Positions 1 to 5,708 of a stretch of DNA of 13,208 bases are shown one piece after another. The stretch is from Cyanobacteria bacterium OH_CBB_238. Lineage in GTDB: Bacteria > Cyanobacteriota > Vampirovibrionia > Gastranaerophilales > Gastranaerophilaceae. The stretch is from assembly GCA_023409995.1 (NCBI GenBank), contig JAEYQN010000020.1, positions 1-13,208 of the forward strand, in the 5' to 3' direction. A program made the position numbers and the translations under genes. The first letter of the stretch is position 1. Each line of letters opens with the position of its first letter. The notes below the pieces were generated by a model. It saw nothing but the letters and a program-made list of their open reading frames with translations. It was not told where the DNA came from and made no database searches.

Positions 1-10
1 CAAGGAAACA

Positions 11-451
11 ATGAGTAAAGACATTTTTGCTCAATACAATTATCAAAATAATGAAATAGTAATTAATAAAGAATATAAAGAACCAAAAACAAAAGGTGAC
101 ATTCTAGCAATTTCAGAAGCAATTATGCATGAAGCTGGCCATGCTGTAGATAACGATTTTGCAAACTCTGTTCAAGAAGAGATTAATAACCTTGGAATAA
201 ATGTTCTTACTCACAAGTTTTATGAGAAAAAATATCCCAATGTATTTGAATACTCTAACTCTCCACTAGTCAAAGATGGAGTAAATTTATATGCAAAACT
301 ATTCTTCGATCCAGACCCAGATAAACAAGCCTTGGTGAATAGGTTAAAAACAAAATATGGTTACTTACCTTCGAATGATACTATACACCCCGCATCTTAT
401 CTTGCCTTAAGAGTTAAAGCAGAGAATAATATAAAAAAACAATTTACTTAA
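11..451 (+). CDS. HExxH zinc-metalloprotease-like protein, possibly 5'-partial
   Basis: The protein has an HEAGH motif at residues 40-44, preceded by a helix-like stretch (ISEAIM). This is the zinc-binding and catalytic signature of gluzincin-type metallopeptidases. The rest is soluble, with no signal peptide or membrane segment. A third zinc ligand cannot be fixed by eye. The ATG at 11 has an AAGGAA just upstream but at a very short spacing. The frame is open to the window edge (codons AAG GAA ACA), so the gene may begin outside the window and 146 aa may be only its C-terminal part; the motif lying so near the N-terminus favours this. Substrate unknown. No clear hairpin terminator follows. 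The call as a metalloprotease is by motif only; I do not recognise the family. Confidence 0.7.
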   Translation: MSKDIFAQYNYQNNEIVINKEYKEPKTKGDILAISEAIMHEAGHAVDNDFANSVQEEINNLGINVLTHKFYEKKYPNVFEYSNSPLVKDGVNLYAKLFFDPDPDKQALVNRLKTKYGYLPSNDTIHPASYLALRVKAENNIKKQFT

Positions 452-537
452 ATATTTTTTACATTCCGTCTATTCAAATGGTAGCAAAAAAACTTGATTT
501 TATACCTTTATGTACTATAGAAATAATGTGACACACA

Positions 538-546
538 TGATATAAT
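538..546 (+). promoter_or_regulatory. Extended -10 promoter element for the 53-aa gene
   Basis: A TGA followed by TATAAT forms an extended -10 box (TGnTATAAT). There is no good -35 at 17 bp, as is usual for extended -10 promoters. Transcription would start near 553 and give a leader of about 90 nt before the ATG at 643. A second, weaker candidate lies just upstream (TTGATT at 494-499, TATAGA at 516-521). Read by eye only. Confidence 0.4.
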
Positions 547-642
547 TGACCCATAGAATTTAATTCATTTTTTATTTCCCACCCTAATCAAGCATTTTAT
601 ATATATTTTAATTTACCGTTTAGTAAAATAGGAGGCTCTAGA

Positions 643-804
643 ATGGTTAACCTAACAAAAGAACTTTCTGCACAAAAAGCAGTTAAGTCAAAATTTAATG
701 ATGAATTTGACAAATACCTAAAACGTCAATGTTTAAAAACCACCTTTAACGGACTAGAAATCGAAACATTTAGTTGGTACAAGAAAATGTTAGGTTTAAC
801 ATAG
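643..804 (+). CDS. Small 53-aa protein of unknown function
   Basis: This short frame begins MVNLTKELSAQKAV and ends WYKKMLGLT. It is preceded by a strong AGGAGG at 630-635 with 7 bp spacing to the ATG, and followed within 30 bp by a perfect hairpin terminator, so it looks like a complete single-gene transcription unit. It also has an upstream extended -10 box. The protein is basic and mostly helical in composition, with one cysteine and one tryptophan, and no signal peptide or membrane segment. I do not recognise a family. The signals for expression are better than for a chance frame of this length. Confidence 0.6.
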   Translation: MVNLTKELSAQKAVKSKFNDEFDKYLKRQCLKTTFNGLEIETFSWYKKMLGLT

Positions 805-829
805 AACCATTTAACTAAATATATAAACG

Positions 830-858
830 AAAAATGCTACTCAAAAGGTAGCATTTTT
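830..858. terminator. Bidirectional intrinsic terminator
   Basis: An 11-bp perfect inverted repeat (AAAAATGCTAC at 830-840, GTAGCATTTTT at 848-858) encloses a 7-nt loop. The A-run on the left and T-run on the right make it work on both strands. It lies between the convergent ends of the 53-aa gene (stop at 804) and the nitroreductase gene (stop codon at 862-864). Confidence 0.85.
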
Positions 859-861
859 GAT

Positions 862-1494
862 TTATTCAATAATTTTCATAACTTCATCCAAAGTTTTCTT
901 AGTAGGTGATACATAAGAATCATTTAAAGGAGTACCCAAGGTTAACAATGAGACAACTCTTTGATCCTCATCCAAATCCAATATTGATTTAAACTTCTTT
1001 GCTGCAGCTAAAGGGGCGCACATCCAGCAAGATCCATAACCAAGAGAATGCGCAGCAAGCGACATGTTTTCAATAGCAGCACCCATACTTAATAGTGATG
1101 AGTCAGCCCAAACCTCTTTGATTTGTTCTTCTGTATATTTTTTCTTTTTATAAATTTCTTTAATGTAAGAAACTTTAGAAGTTTCCACTATCGCGATCAC
1201 AACAGGCGCATTGACAAAAAATGTAGAATAATTTTTTGAAAATGTAATTTTATTTTCATATCCGATACTTTCTGGCCAAGAAGCAATTTCTGCAAAAGTA
1301 TTTTCCACTGCTTGCAACATTTGCTGTTTAATTTGATCATTAATAATAACAACAAAGTTCCAGTTTTGTGAATTAGTTGCGCTAGGGGCTAATCTACCTG
1401 AATCAATAATTCTTTTAATATCTTCAATCGGGGGGTGGTCAACCTTGTATTTTCTGATAGTCTTTCTAGTATTAATCACATCAAAGAAGTCCAT
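862..1494 (-). CDS. Nitroreductase family protein (FMN-dependent oxidoreductase)
   Basis: This 210-aa protein has the layout of the NfsB/FRase I nitroreductase fold. It opens MDFFDVINTRKTIRKY, where R10, T12 and R14 correspond to the conserved FMN-phosphate-binding RxS/TxR motif. The stretch LAPSATNSQNWNF follows near residues 36-48, then the GYGSCWMCAP segment and a C-terminal LGTP. Such flavoenzymes use NAD(P)H to reduce nitro compounds, quinones or similar acceptors in the cytosol; the physiological substrate cannot be told. A longer frame starts at 1548, but its extra 18 residues are unlike the family and overlap the divergent neighbour. The ATG at 1492-1494 aligns with family N-termini and has an AAGG upstream on the minus strand. 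It is divergent from the VWA gene with only 32 bp between the starts. Confidence 0.92.
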   Translation of the reverse strand: MDFFDVINTRKTIRKYKVDHPPIEDIKRIIDSGRLAPSATNSQNWNFVVIINDQIKQQMLQAVENTFAEIASWPESIGYENKITFSKNYSTFFVNAPVVIAIVETSKVSYIKEIYKKKKYTEEQIKEVWADSSLLSMGAAIENMSLAAHSLGYGSCWMCAPLAAAKKFKSILDLDEDQRVVSLLTLGTPLNDSYVSPTKKTLDEVMKIIE

Positions 1495-1526
1495 TTTTCC
1501 AACCTTTCTTGAGGATTGTAATAAGA

Positions 1527-2270
1527 ATGAAAAAACATTATTTATCAATAATAGCTTTAACTATAATTATTATATCGGTATCTACTGCATTTGCAAATGG
1601 CTCAAGCTTTCATTACCAAGAATATAAAGCAGGTAGCTTACCTAATAATAACGTCAGTAAGCTTAAAGAAAAAATACTATTTATTGTAGACTTCTCAAAT
1701 AGTATGAATGAATCCCTAGGTAGCAGCAGAAAGATAGATGTAGCCTTACAAACTCTATCTTCAATACTGCCAAAACTAAATTCCAATATATATACAGGAT
1801 TAAGAGTTTATGGCCATAAAAACGGATTTACCCCAAATCAAAGTTGTACAGCTTCGGAATTGGTCTCACCAATTAGTCAAAATAACACCCAAAAAATTAG
1901 CACAAAACTCTCTAGCTTAAATGCTGCGGGGTGGACGCCAATAACTTATTCACTTAAAAAAGCTGTAAACTCTGATTTTTTAGGAATCAATGGTCCAAAA
2001 AGAATAATACTATTGAGTGATGGCGGTGAGAATTGTGATGAAAGCCCATGTGACTATGCAATTAAATTGATGCAAACACGAGACGATATAAAGATAGATG
2101 TTATAGCATTCACAATAGATGATGCTGAGGCAAATAATCAATTAAAGTGTGCGGCATTAGTAACATCAGGTAAGTTCTACACAGCGAATACAGCAGCAGA
2201 ATTATCAAAAAGTTTGGAACGCTCCTTGAATATGGAAAAAGATGTTCAAGGTGTTATTATAAAACACTAG
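1527..2270 (+). CDS. Secreted von Willebrand factor type A (VWA) domain protein
   Basis: This 247-aa protein starts with a signal peptide (MKKHYLSII, a hydrophobic core, then AFA before Asn24), so it should be exported. The VWA domain fills most of the rest. It carries a complete metal-ion-dependent adhesion site: D55-F-S57-N-S59, T137 in AGWTP, and D165 in LLSDGGENC. Four cysteines (C107, C170, C175 and one in QLKCAALV) could form disulfides outside the cytoplasm. VWA proteins of this type bind ligands or partners through the metal; the partner is unknown. I chose the ATG at 1527 over an upstream TTG at 1509 because it gives a normal signal peptide. A GAGG lies at 1511-1514, rather far upstream. 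No membrane anchor or sorting signal is visible at the C-terminus. Confidence 0.88.
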   Translation: MKKHYLSIIALTIIIISVSTAFANGSSFHYQEYKAGSLPNNNVSKLKEKILFIVDFSNSMNESLGSSRKIDVALQTLSSILPKLNSNIYTGLRVYGHKNGFTPNQSCTASELVSPISQNNTQKISTKLSSLNAAGWTPITYSLKKAVNSDFLGINGPKRIILLSDGGENCDESPCDYAIKLMQTRDDIKIDVIAFTIDDAEANNQLKCAALVTSGKFYTANTAAELSKSLERSLNMEKDVQGVIIKH

Positions 2271-2294
2271 TACCAGCATCTGCTGGTACTAGTG
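2265..2294. terminator. Strong hairpin terminator between convergent genes
   Basis: A perfect 14-bp inverted repeat (CACTAGTACCAGCA at 2265-2278, its complement at 2281-2294) is separated by 2 nt. The left arm includes the last sense codon and the stop codon of the VWA gene. On the plus strand a weak T-rich stretch follows; on the minus strand the hairpin is followed by TTTTAT. It therefore probably ends transcription of both the VWA gene and the convergent GH57 gene. Confidence 0.85.
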
Positions 2295-2326
2295 AGTCTT
2301 TATTAAAATCTATAGTATAGTTTTTA

Positions 2327-4051
2327 TTAGTCTTTGTACAATGGAGCAAGTTTAGCTTCTTGTTGAGGAATAACCCCTTCAGCTATTGGCGAATATGCTC
2401 TATAATCAATTACAGGGAAACAATTATCAATAGATTCTATCTCTTTAAGCTTTGCATCGTTAATGCTTCCTGATTCAATCATGTCAGCAATAGATTCAAA
2501 TCGTTCTACATGCTCTCTAAATCTATCTGTAGCATAATCTTTAGCCTGCCAAGTAGTAATTAAGAAAGGCCAGTCAGAGCTTTGCAATAACAGATTTTCT
2601 CTAGCAAGTTGGTTTAATGCCCTATGTAATAGTTTATCCTCAGGAATTTTTTCATATTTAGAAACTATATCTATCATGCGTTTCTCACAGCCATGAATAA
2701 TTGGCCACATCCACTCAGTTAAGTGGTTTTGCCAAACATAGAAATGTCCACCCGCACCCCATGAACTTTCAGGAATTTGAATTGCTTCTCTAGGTGGGTG
2801 TTTTTCTAGATATTCAGCAGCGGTTAGCCTTTCAACTTCAGGCATAAATTGGTGGAATTTTTTAATAACTTGTTTAATAAATTCAACACCTTCAAACCAC
2901 CAGTGTCCGAACAACTCCGTATCAAAAGAAACCATTACCAAACCTTCTTTATTATTAGCAATTTTATAATCATTTAAAATATGGTAAAGAAGTGTTGTAT
3001 AGTGATCAGAGTTGGAGTTTATTTGATTCATAGCCAATACCGGATCATAGAGCATTTTGTCACCTAAATCAGTAGTTGACGATGTTATTCTCCAGTAATG
3101 CATTCCGGATTTATCATCTTTTTTATGGAATTCTCTAAAACATCCATCACCAGGGTAGCCGTCAGCTGCAGACCAAACTTGGAAACCAGCTCTATCATTT
3201 CTGCCCATAACAGCCACTTGTGCATCTGGTAACCAGTAAGCAGAGAAAGTATCATATCCAGTCGCTTCTCTTTCAGGTAGTGGAATATATTCAATGTTCC
3301 CATATACTCCAATTACACGCCTATTACCTATTGAATTTCCGCCTTCGATAACATGAGATTCTGTAAAGAAATATTCTATATCATTATTTTGTAAGGTAAC
3401 TTCGATAGATGGTCGCCATTTCTTTTCACCATCTTTGCCCACAAACTCATAACCCTGTCTATAAGCACATTCTGGCAACCAAGCACCTTTTGCTTTTTTA
3501 CCAAATAGACGCTTGGTGGTATCAGATCCAATTTTGAATTGAGCATTTAAGTTAGAATCCGTAGCCAATAATGGAGAAAATCCATGAGTAGCACCAGAAG
3601 TAGTAATTTCTATACACCCAAGTTCTTGATATTTTTTAAATGCACTAATCAGATCTTTATTATATCTGTTAATAAAACAATCTTTAAGATGATTAAACCA
3701 ATCAAAGTAGTACTTTGCAAGATACTTTAAATGTTGTGAATGAGCAACATTAGGATCAGGATATCGTTCCAAGTCACCTGATACTGCTTTTATTCTAGAA
3801 TCCAAGTATTCGATAAACCCATTTTGAAGGTGTTCATCGTTTAACTGTTCCGCTAATATTGGTGTAATACCAACTGTTAATTTTGCTTTAATTCCATCTT
3901 CTTCATAAAGTTCAGAAATTGCATTTAAAAGAGGTACATATGTTTCACACATACATTCATAGAGATTTTCTTCTCCAAATGGCCACATACCAGCTTTTCT
4001 ATAGTATGGGAGGTGGCTGTGCAACATAAATACAAATGATCCAACTGACAT
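2327..4051 (-). CDS. GH57 glycoside hydrolase, 1,4-alpha-glucan branching enzyme type
   Basis: The 574-aa protein matches family GH57 of the branching-enzyme/DUF1957 type. The N-terminal HSHLPYY (residues 11-17) is GH57 motif 1. The catalytic nucleophile is expected at E194 in WLPECAYRQ, and the general acid at D377 in VSFDTELFGHWWFEG. The C-terminal third is helical with many aromatic residues, as in the family. Members are usually 520-570 aa, so this one is full length. Such enzymes make alpha-1,6 branches in glycogen or hydrolyse alpha-glucans in the cytosol; no signal peptide is seen. The ATG is preceded by GGAGGA (4063-4058) with good spacing, so the start is firm. It is a single gene, divergent from ssrA. 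A TATAAT on the minus strand at 4102-4097 may be its -10 box. Branching versus amylase activity cannot be settled by eye. Confidence 0.9.
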   Translation of the reverse strand: MSVGSFVFMLHSHLPYYRKAGMWPFGEENLYECMCETYVPLLNAISELYEEDGIKAKLTVGITPILAEQLNDEHLQNGFIEYLDSRIKAVSGDLERYPDPNVAHSQHLKYLAKYYFDWFNHLKDCFINRYNKDLISAFKKYQELGCIEITTSGATHGFSPLLATDSNLNAQFKIGSDTTKRLFGKKAKGAWLPECAYRQGYEFVGKDGEKKWRPSIEVTLQNNDIEYFFTESHVIEGGNSIGNRRVIGVYGNIEYIPLPEREATGYDTFSAYWLPDAQVAVMGRNDRAGFQVWSAADGYPGDGCFREFHKKDDKSGMHYWRITSSTTDLGDKMLYDPVLAMNQINSNSDHYTTLLYHILNDYKIANNKEGLVMVSFDTELFGHWWFEGVEFIKQVIKKFHQFMPEVERLTAAEYLEKHPPREAIQIPESSWGAGGHFYVWQNHLTEWMWPIIHGCEKRMIDIVSKYEKIPEDKLLHRALNQLARENLLLQSSDWPFLITTWQAKDYATDRFREHVERFESIADMIESGSINDAKLKEIESIDNCFPVIDYRAYSPIAEGVIPQQEAKLAPLYKD

Positions 4052-4208
4052 AAATTGTCCTCCAATAATTTTGACTAAATATATATAAAATTCTCGATTA
4101 TAACTGTTATATCATAAATCACGACAAAATATAACCCATCAGAACTAATACTTTTGTATAGTTTATTTGCTAAAATTCTTTTAACATAGTATTTAAAACG
4201 ACATAAAT

Positions 4209-4220
4209 TCCTGCTATAAT
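4209..4220 (+). promoter_or_regulatory. ssrA promoter, extended -10
   Basis: TGCTATAAT ending at 4220 is a near-ideal extended -10 element. The -35 region is weak (about TTTAAA at 4192-4197). Transcription would start near 4227, about 20 nt before the mature 5' end of tmRNA, leaving a short leader for RNase P to remove. Confidence 0.55.
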
Positions 4221-4248
4221 AAAATAAAGAACATTGAAAATTAAATAT

Positions 4249-4652
4249 GGGGACGTTTTGGATTTGACAGGGTGATCGATGGACCTAAATTGCGAGTCTC
4301 AGCGCTGTTCTGAGTTACCAACGAGCAAACTAAAATAAACGCTAATAACGTTATTGAAGGCAATTTCGCACCTAGAGCTCACGCTTTAGCTGCTTAGTTC
4401 GACAGACTGAACTATGCCCACTTTATCAGACCAGCTTGCCGTCTGATAGGGTAAATTAAGCAAGACGCAGTATGGGGATGAGAATTAACCGTACCAAGAT
4501 TTTTCTCACGGCGCGCATCGCTTAAAACTGCTTGGCTTTAGTTTTTGGTTGTGGATTCTTTCCTTTGCTAAAGCGAGAAAAAAGAACCTACGCTCGTAGA
4601 TGTTTATGTACTTCCATTCTGGACGAGAGTTCGAATCTCTCCGTCTCCACCA
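4249..4652 (+). ncRNA. ssrA: Transfer-messenger RNA (tmRNA), one-piece form
   Basis: The 5' end GGGGACGTTTTGGATTTGACA and the 3' end with GTTCGAATC followed by encoded ACCA are the two halves of the tRNA-like domain. The first seven bases pair with the 3' acceptor strand and include a G3-U wobble, the identity element for alanine charging. Between them, GCT at 4341 starts a tag frame, ANNVIEGNFAPRAHALAA, ending at TAG 4395-4397. The tag ends in the small hydrophobic ALAA recognised by Clp-type proteases and begins ANN(V/I), as in cyanobacterial tags. With SmpB, tmRNA frees stalled ribosomes and tags the unfinished protein. About 404 nt is normal for a one-piece tmRNA. The 3' end is intact, including CCA, so any integration here restored it. 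Confidence 0.96.
4341..4397 (+). other. tmRNA proteolysis tag reading frame
   Basis: This is the mRNA-like segment of tmRNA. The resume codon is taken as GCT at 4341 because the 18-residue tag ANNVIEGNFAPRAHALAA then begins with Ala-Asn-Asn and ends Ala-Leu-Ala-Ala before TAG. The upstream codons in frame are also open, so the resume point rests on similarity to known tags. Confidence 0.8.
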
Positions 4653-4670
4653 TTTAATTTTAAGATAAAA

Positions 4671-4685
4671 GCCTAGTCCGTTTTT
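4671..4685. repeat. 15-bp direct repeat, copy 1 (GCCTAGTCCGTTTTT)
   Basis: GCCTAGTCCGTTTTT starts 19 bp after the tmRNA 3' end and recurs exactly at 4808-4822, with 137 bp between the starts. It could be an attachment-site relic, a small duplication or chance; exact 15-mers this close are uncommon by chance. Confidence 0.6.
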
Positions 4686-4807
4686 TCGTTAAGAAATCAC
4701 TCCACTGAGTGGACTTTAGGGCTATATAATATTAAAAGAGAATTTATTTAATATGAATTCTCCAATTCTTTATGCAAAAATTAGCCAAAATTCTCTGTTC
4801 GAGATTT

Positions 4808-4822
4808 GCCTAGTCCGTTTTT
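4808..4822. repeat. 15-bp direct repeat, copy 2
   Basis: This is the second exact copy of the repeat seen at 4671-4685. It is followed by an AAGGAGA box and the short frame that opens at 4865. The flanks of the two copies do not match beyond the repeat except for a shared AGAT a few bases upstream. Confidence 0.6.
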
Positions 4823-4864
4823 CATATAGAACGCAAATTCGCAAAGGAGAAGGGAAAATTTCGG

Positions 4865-4957
4865 GTGCCTAAAACGATTAAAGTTGAGAATGGGTTAGAA
4901 TTATTTCAAAGTAACTTTGGATTAAATGCAAGGATACAAACTTTTAAATATTGTTAA
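4865..4957 (+). pseudogene. Possible truncated N-terminal gene fragment, 30 codons
   Basis: A GTG-started frame reads VPKTIKVENGLELF and stops after 30 residues at TAA 4955-4957. It is preceded by an AAGGAGAAGGG box at 4844-4854, a good ribosome binding site. Its 3' end overlaps the tail of the convergent 184-aa gene by 36 bp, which suggests a reading frame cut by insertion of the neighbouring DNA. The composition and the ssrA-adjacent position would fit the start of a tyrosine integrase core-binding domain, but 30 residues are too few to identify it. It may instead be an intact microprotein or chance. Confidence 0.25.
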
Positions 4958-5476
4958 ATCCCATTTATCACTTTTTACAATATCATCAAATAATTCAAAT
5001 GCTTCCTTTGCAGATAAGCCAATTTTTTCAAGTTCTTCATAAACTTCTTCAGGTAACGTTAAAATATTAGGAAAATATAAAAAAGTCCAAATGTTAAAAA
5101 ATAACATTTCTTTTGTTAGTTCTTGTTTAAGTGTATTTAAAAAATTAACATTTTCAAAAATGAAGAACCAATTTGTGTTTGGATCAAAATTTATACAAGC
5201 TAAATCATCATTGTCTGCGTGCTTAAAAAAATTATATTTTGCTCGCCTAATTTTTATTATATCTTTCTTTTTTGCTGGTTTTATCAATGAACTATTAGGA
5301 CCCAGCGCTGTTTGTAACCCCTTTTTTTTAATAATAGTACTCAATATTTCGTTTGCAGCACAAATAACAACATGGGTACTGATAGGGTCATCTTTATGAA
5401 AAAACATCTTTACGGCTTGATTGGTCATGTTGAACGCAATATCGATTTTGTTCATTTGTTGAATTTCATTATACAT
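4922..5476 (-). CDS. Conserved-type hypothetical protein with FFKHAD motif
   Basis: This 184-aa soluble, mostly helical protein has no signal peptide. Residues 11-55 (IDIAFNMTNQAVKMFFHKDD then PISTHVVICAANEIL) and 79-110 (AKYNFFKHADNDD then acidic and aromatic residues) resemble, from memory, an uncharacterised bacterial family with the pattern DP(I/V)S-H-LA-AA and NFFKHAD. The conserved His in FFKHAD and the helical layout recall HEPN-like proteins, but the RxxxxH signature is not clear, so this is speculation. The start is uncertain: the ATG at 5474-5476 has no Shine-Dalgarno, and a TATAAT lies only 6 bp upstream, so a leaderless mRNA is possible; a second ATG follows 7 codons later. It is divergent from the nuclease/ATPase pair across a 232-bp region, and may be a regulator, a partner or an unrelated passenger. 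Confidence 0.75.
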   Translation of the reverse strand: MYNEIQQMNKIDIAFNMTNQAVKMFFHKDDPISTHVVICAANEILSTIIKKKGLQTALGPNSSLIKPAKKKDIIKIRRAKYNFFKHADNDDLACINFDPNTNWFFIFENVNFLNTLKQELTKEMLFFNIWTFLYFPNILTLPEEVYEELEKIGLSAKEAFELFDDIVKSDKWDLTIFKSLYPCI

Positions 5477-5482
5477 ATTTTT

Positions 5483-5488
5483 ATTATA
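5483..5488 (-). promoter_or_regulatory. -10 box placed for leaderless transcription of the FFKHAD gene
   Basis: On the minus strand TATAAT (5488 down to 5483) is followed by six A/T bases and then the ATG. Transcription starting the usual 6-7 bases after the -10 would begin at or next to the start codon. No good -35 is visible at 17 bp, so this is tentative. Confidence 0.35.
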
Positions 5489-5530
5489 TATGATTACTAA
5501 ACGCTTTATATGTGTATATTAAGATTTCAG

Positions 5531-5563
5531 TTTTGAAATTTGAATAAATCAAATTTATCAAAA
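5531..5563. repeat. Imperfect inverted repeat in the divergent control region
   Basis: TTTTGA-AATTTGA (5531-5543) pairs with TCAAATT-ta-TCAAAA (5549-5563) around a 5-nt loop, giving 13 base pairs with a 2-nt bulge. It sits between the divergently read 184-aa gene and the nuclease gene. It could be a regulator's operator or an RNA hairpin. The sequence is very AT-rich, so part of the symmetry may be compositional. Confidence 0.4.
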
Positions 5564-5596
5564 ATTCAAAAATCAAATTAGACTTTCAAGATATAG

Positions 5597-5624
5597 TTGA
5601 CGCCAAGTAATTCCAAAATAATAA
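5597..5624 (+). promoter_or_regulatory. Candidate promoter upstream of the nuclease/ATPase pair
   Basis: TTGACG at 5597-5602 matches the -35 consensus at five of six positions. At 16 bp spacing lies TAATAA (5619-5624), a poor -10. A transcript from here would pass through the hairpin at 5648-5681 before reaching the nuclease gene. An alternative -10 (TATAAA at 5684-5689) lies downstream of the hairpin. Confidence 0.3.
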
Positions 5625-5647
5625 ATTAGAATAATTCGTGCTTTTAT

Positions 5648-5681
5648 AAAAGTTAATGAAACTTCAAATTAACTTTTTTTT
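5648..5681 (+). terminator. Terminator-like hairpin in the leader of the nuclease gene
   Basis: AAAAGTTAAT (5648-5657) and ATTAACTTTT (5668-5677) form a perfect 10-bp stem with a 10-nt loop, running into a T-run (5674-5680). It has the form of an intrinsic terminator, though the stem is AT-rich. It ends 27 bp before the ATG of the nuclease gene. It may be an attenuator in the leader or insulation against upstream transcription. Confidence 0.55.
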
Positions 5682-5708
5682 ATTATAAAATTTAATTTGT
5701 AGGTATAA

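Larger units (their letters stand above)
4653..4921. other. Non-coding scar between ssrA and the island
   Basis: This 269-bp stretch directly follows the tmRNA 3' end and holds no convincing full gene. It contains two copies of a 15-bp direct repeat (listed separately). It also has a perfect 9-bp inverted pair, AGAGAATTT at 4737-4745 with AAATTCTCT at 4788-4796, where the first arm can alternatively pair with AATTCTC at 4756-4762, and a TATAAT-like box at 4725-4730. A possible short frame starts at 4865. A T-run at 4681-4686 has no good hairpin before it, so a tmRNA terminator is not clear. The position suggests remains of one or more integration events. Confidence 0.4.

Noticed and set aside
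1445..1627. 60-codon open frame on the plus strand over the nitroreductase and VWA starts
   Set aside because: It lies across the start of two well-supported genes in other frames, has low-complexity hydrophobic content and no ribosome binding site.
3085..3312. 75-codon frame on the minus strand inside the GH57 gene
   Set aside because: It lies within the GH57 coding sequence in another frame of the same strand; the GH57 motifs run through without interruption.
4629..4652. Search for a second copy of the tmRNA 3' end as an attachment-site duplicate
   Set aside because: No copy of the GTTCGAATC-to-CCA segment was seen elsewhere in the window. The weak GTTCGAGAT near 4797 does not continue to match. 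A copy could lie beyond the right edge.
5091..5399. 102-codon plus-strand frame opposite the FFKHAD gene
   Set aside because: It looks hydrophobic only because it is antisense to Lys/Asn-rich codons. The minus-strand protein has family-like motifs.
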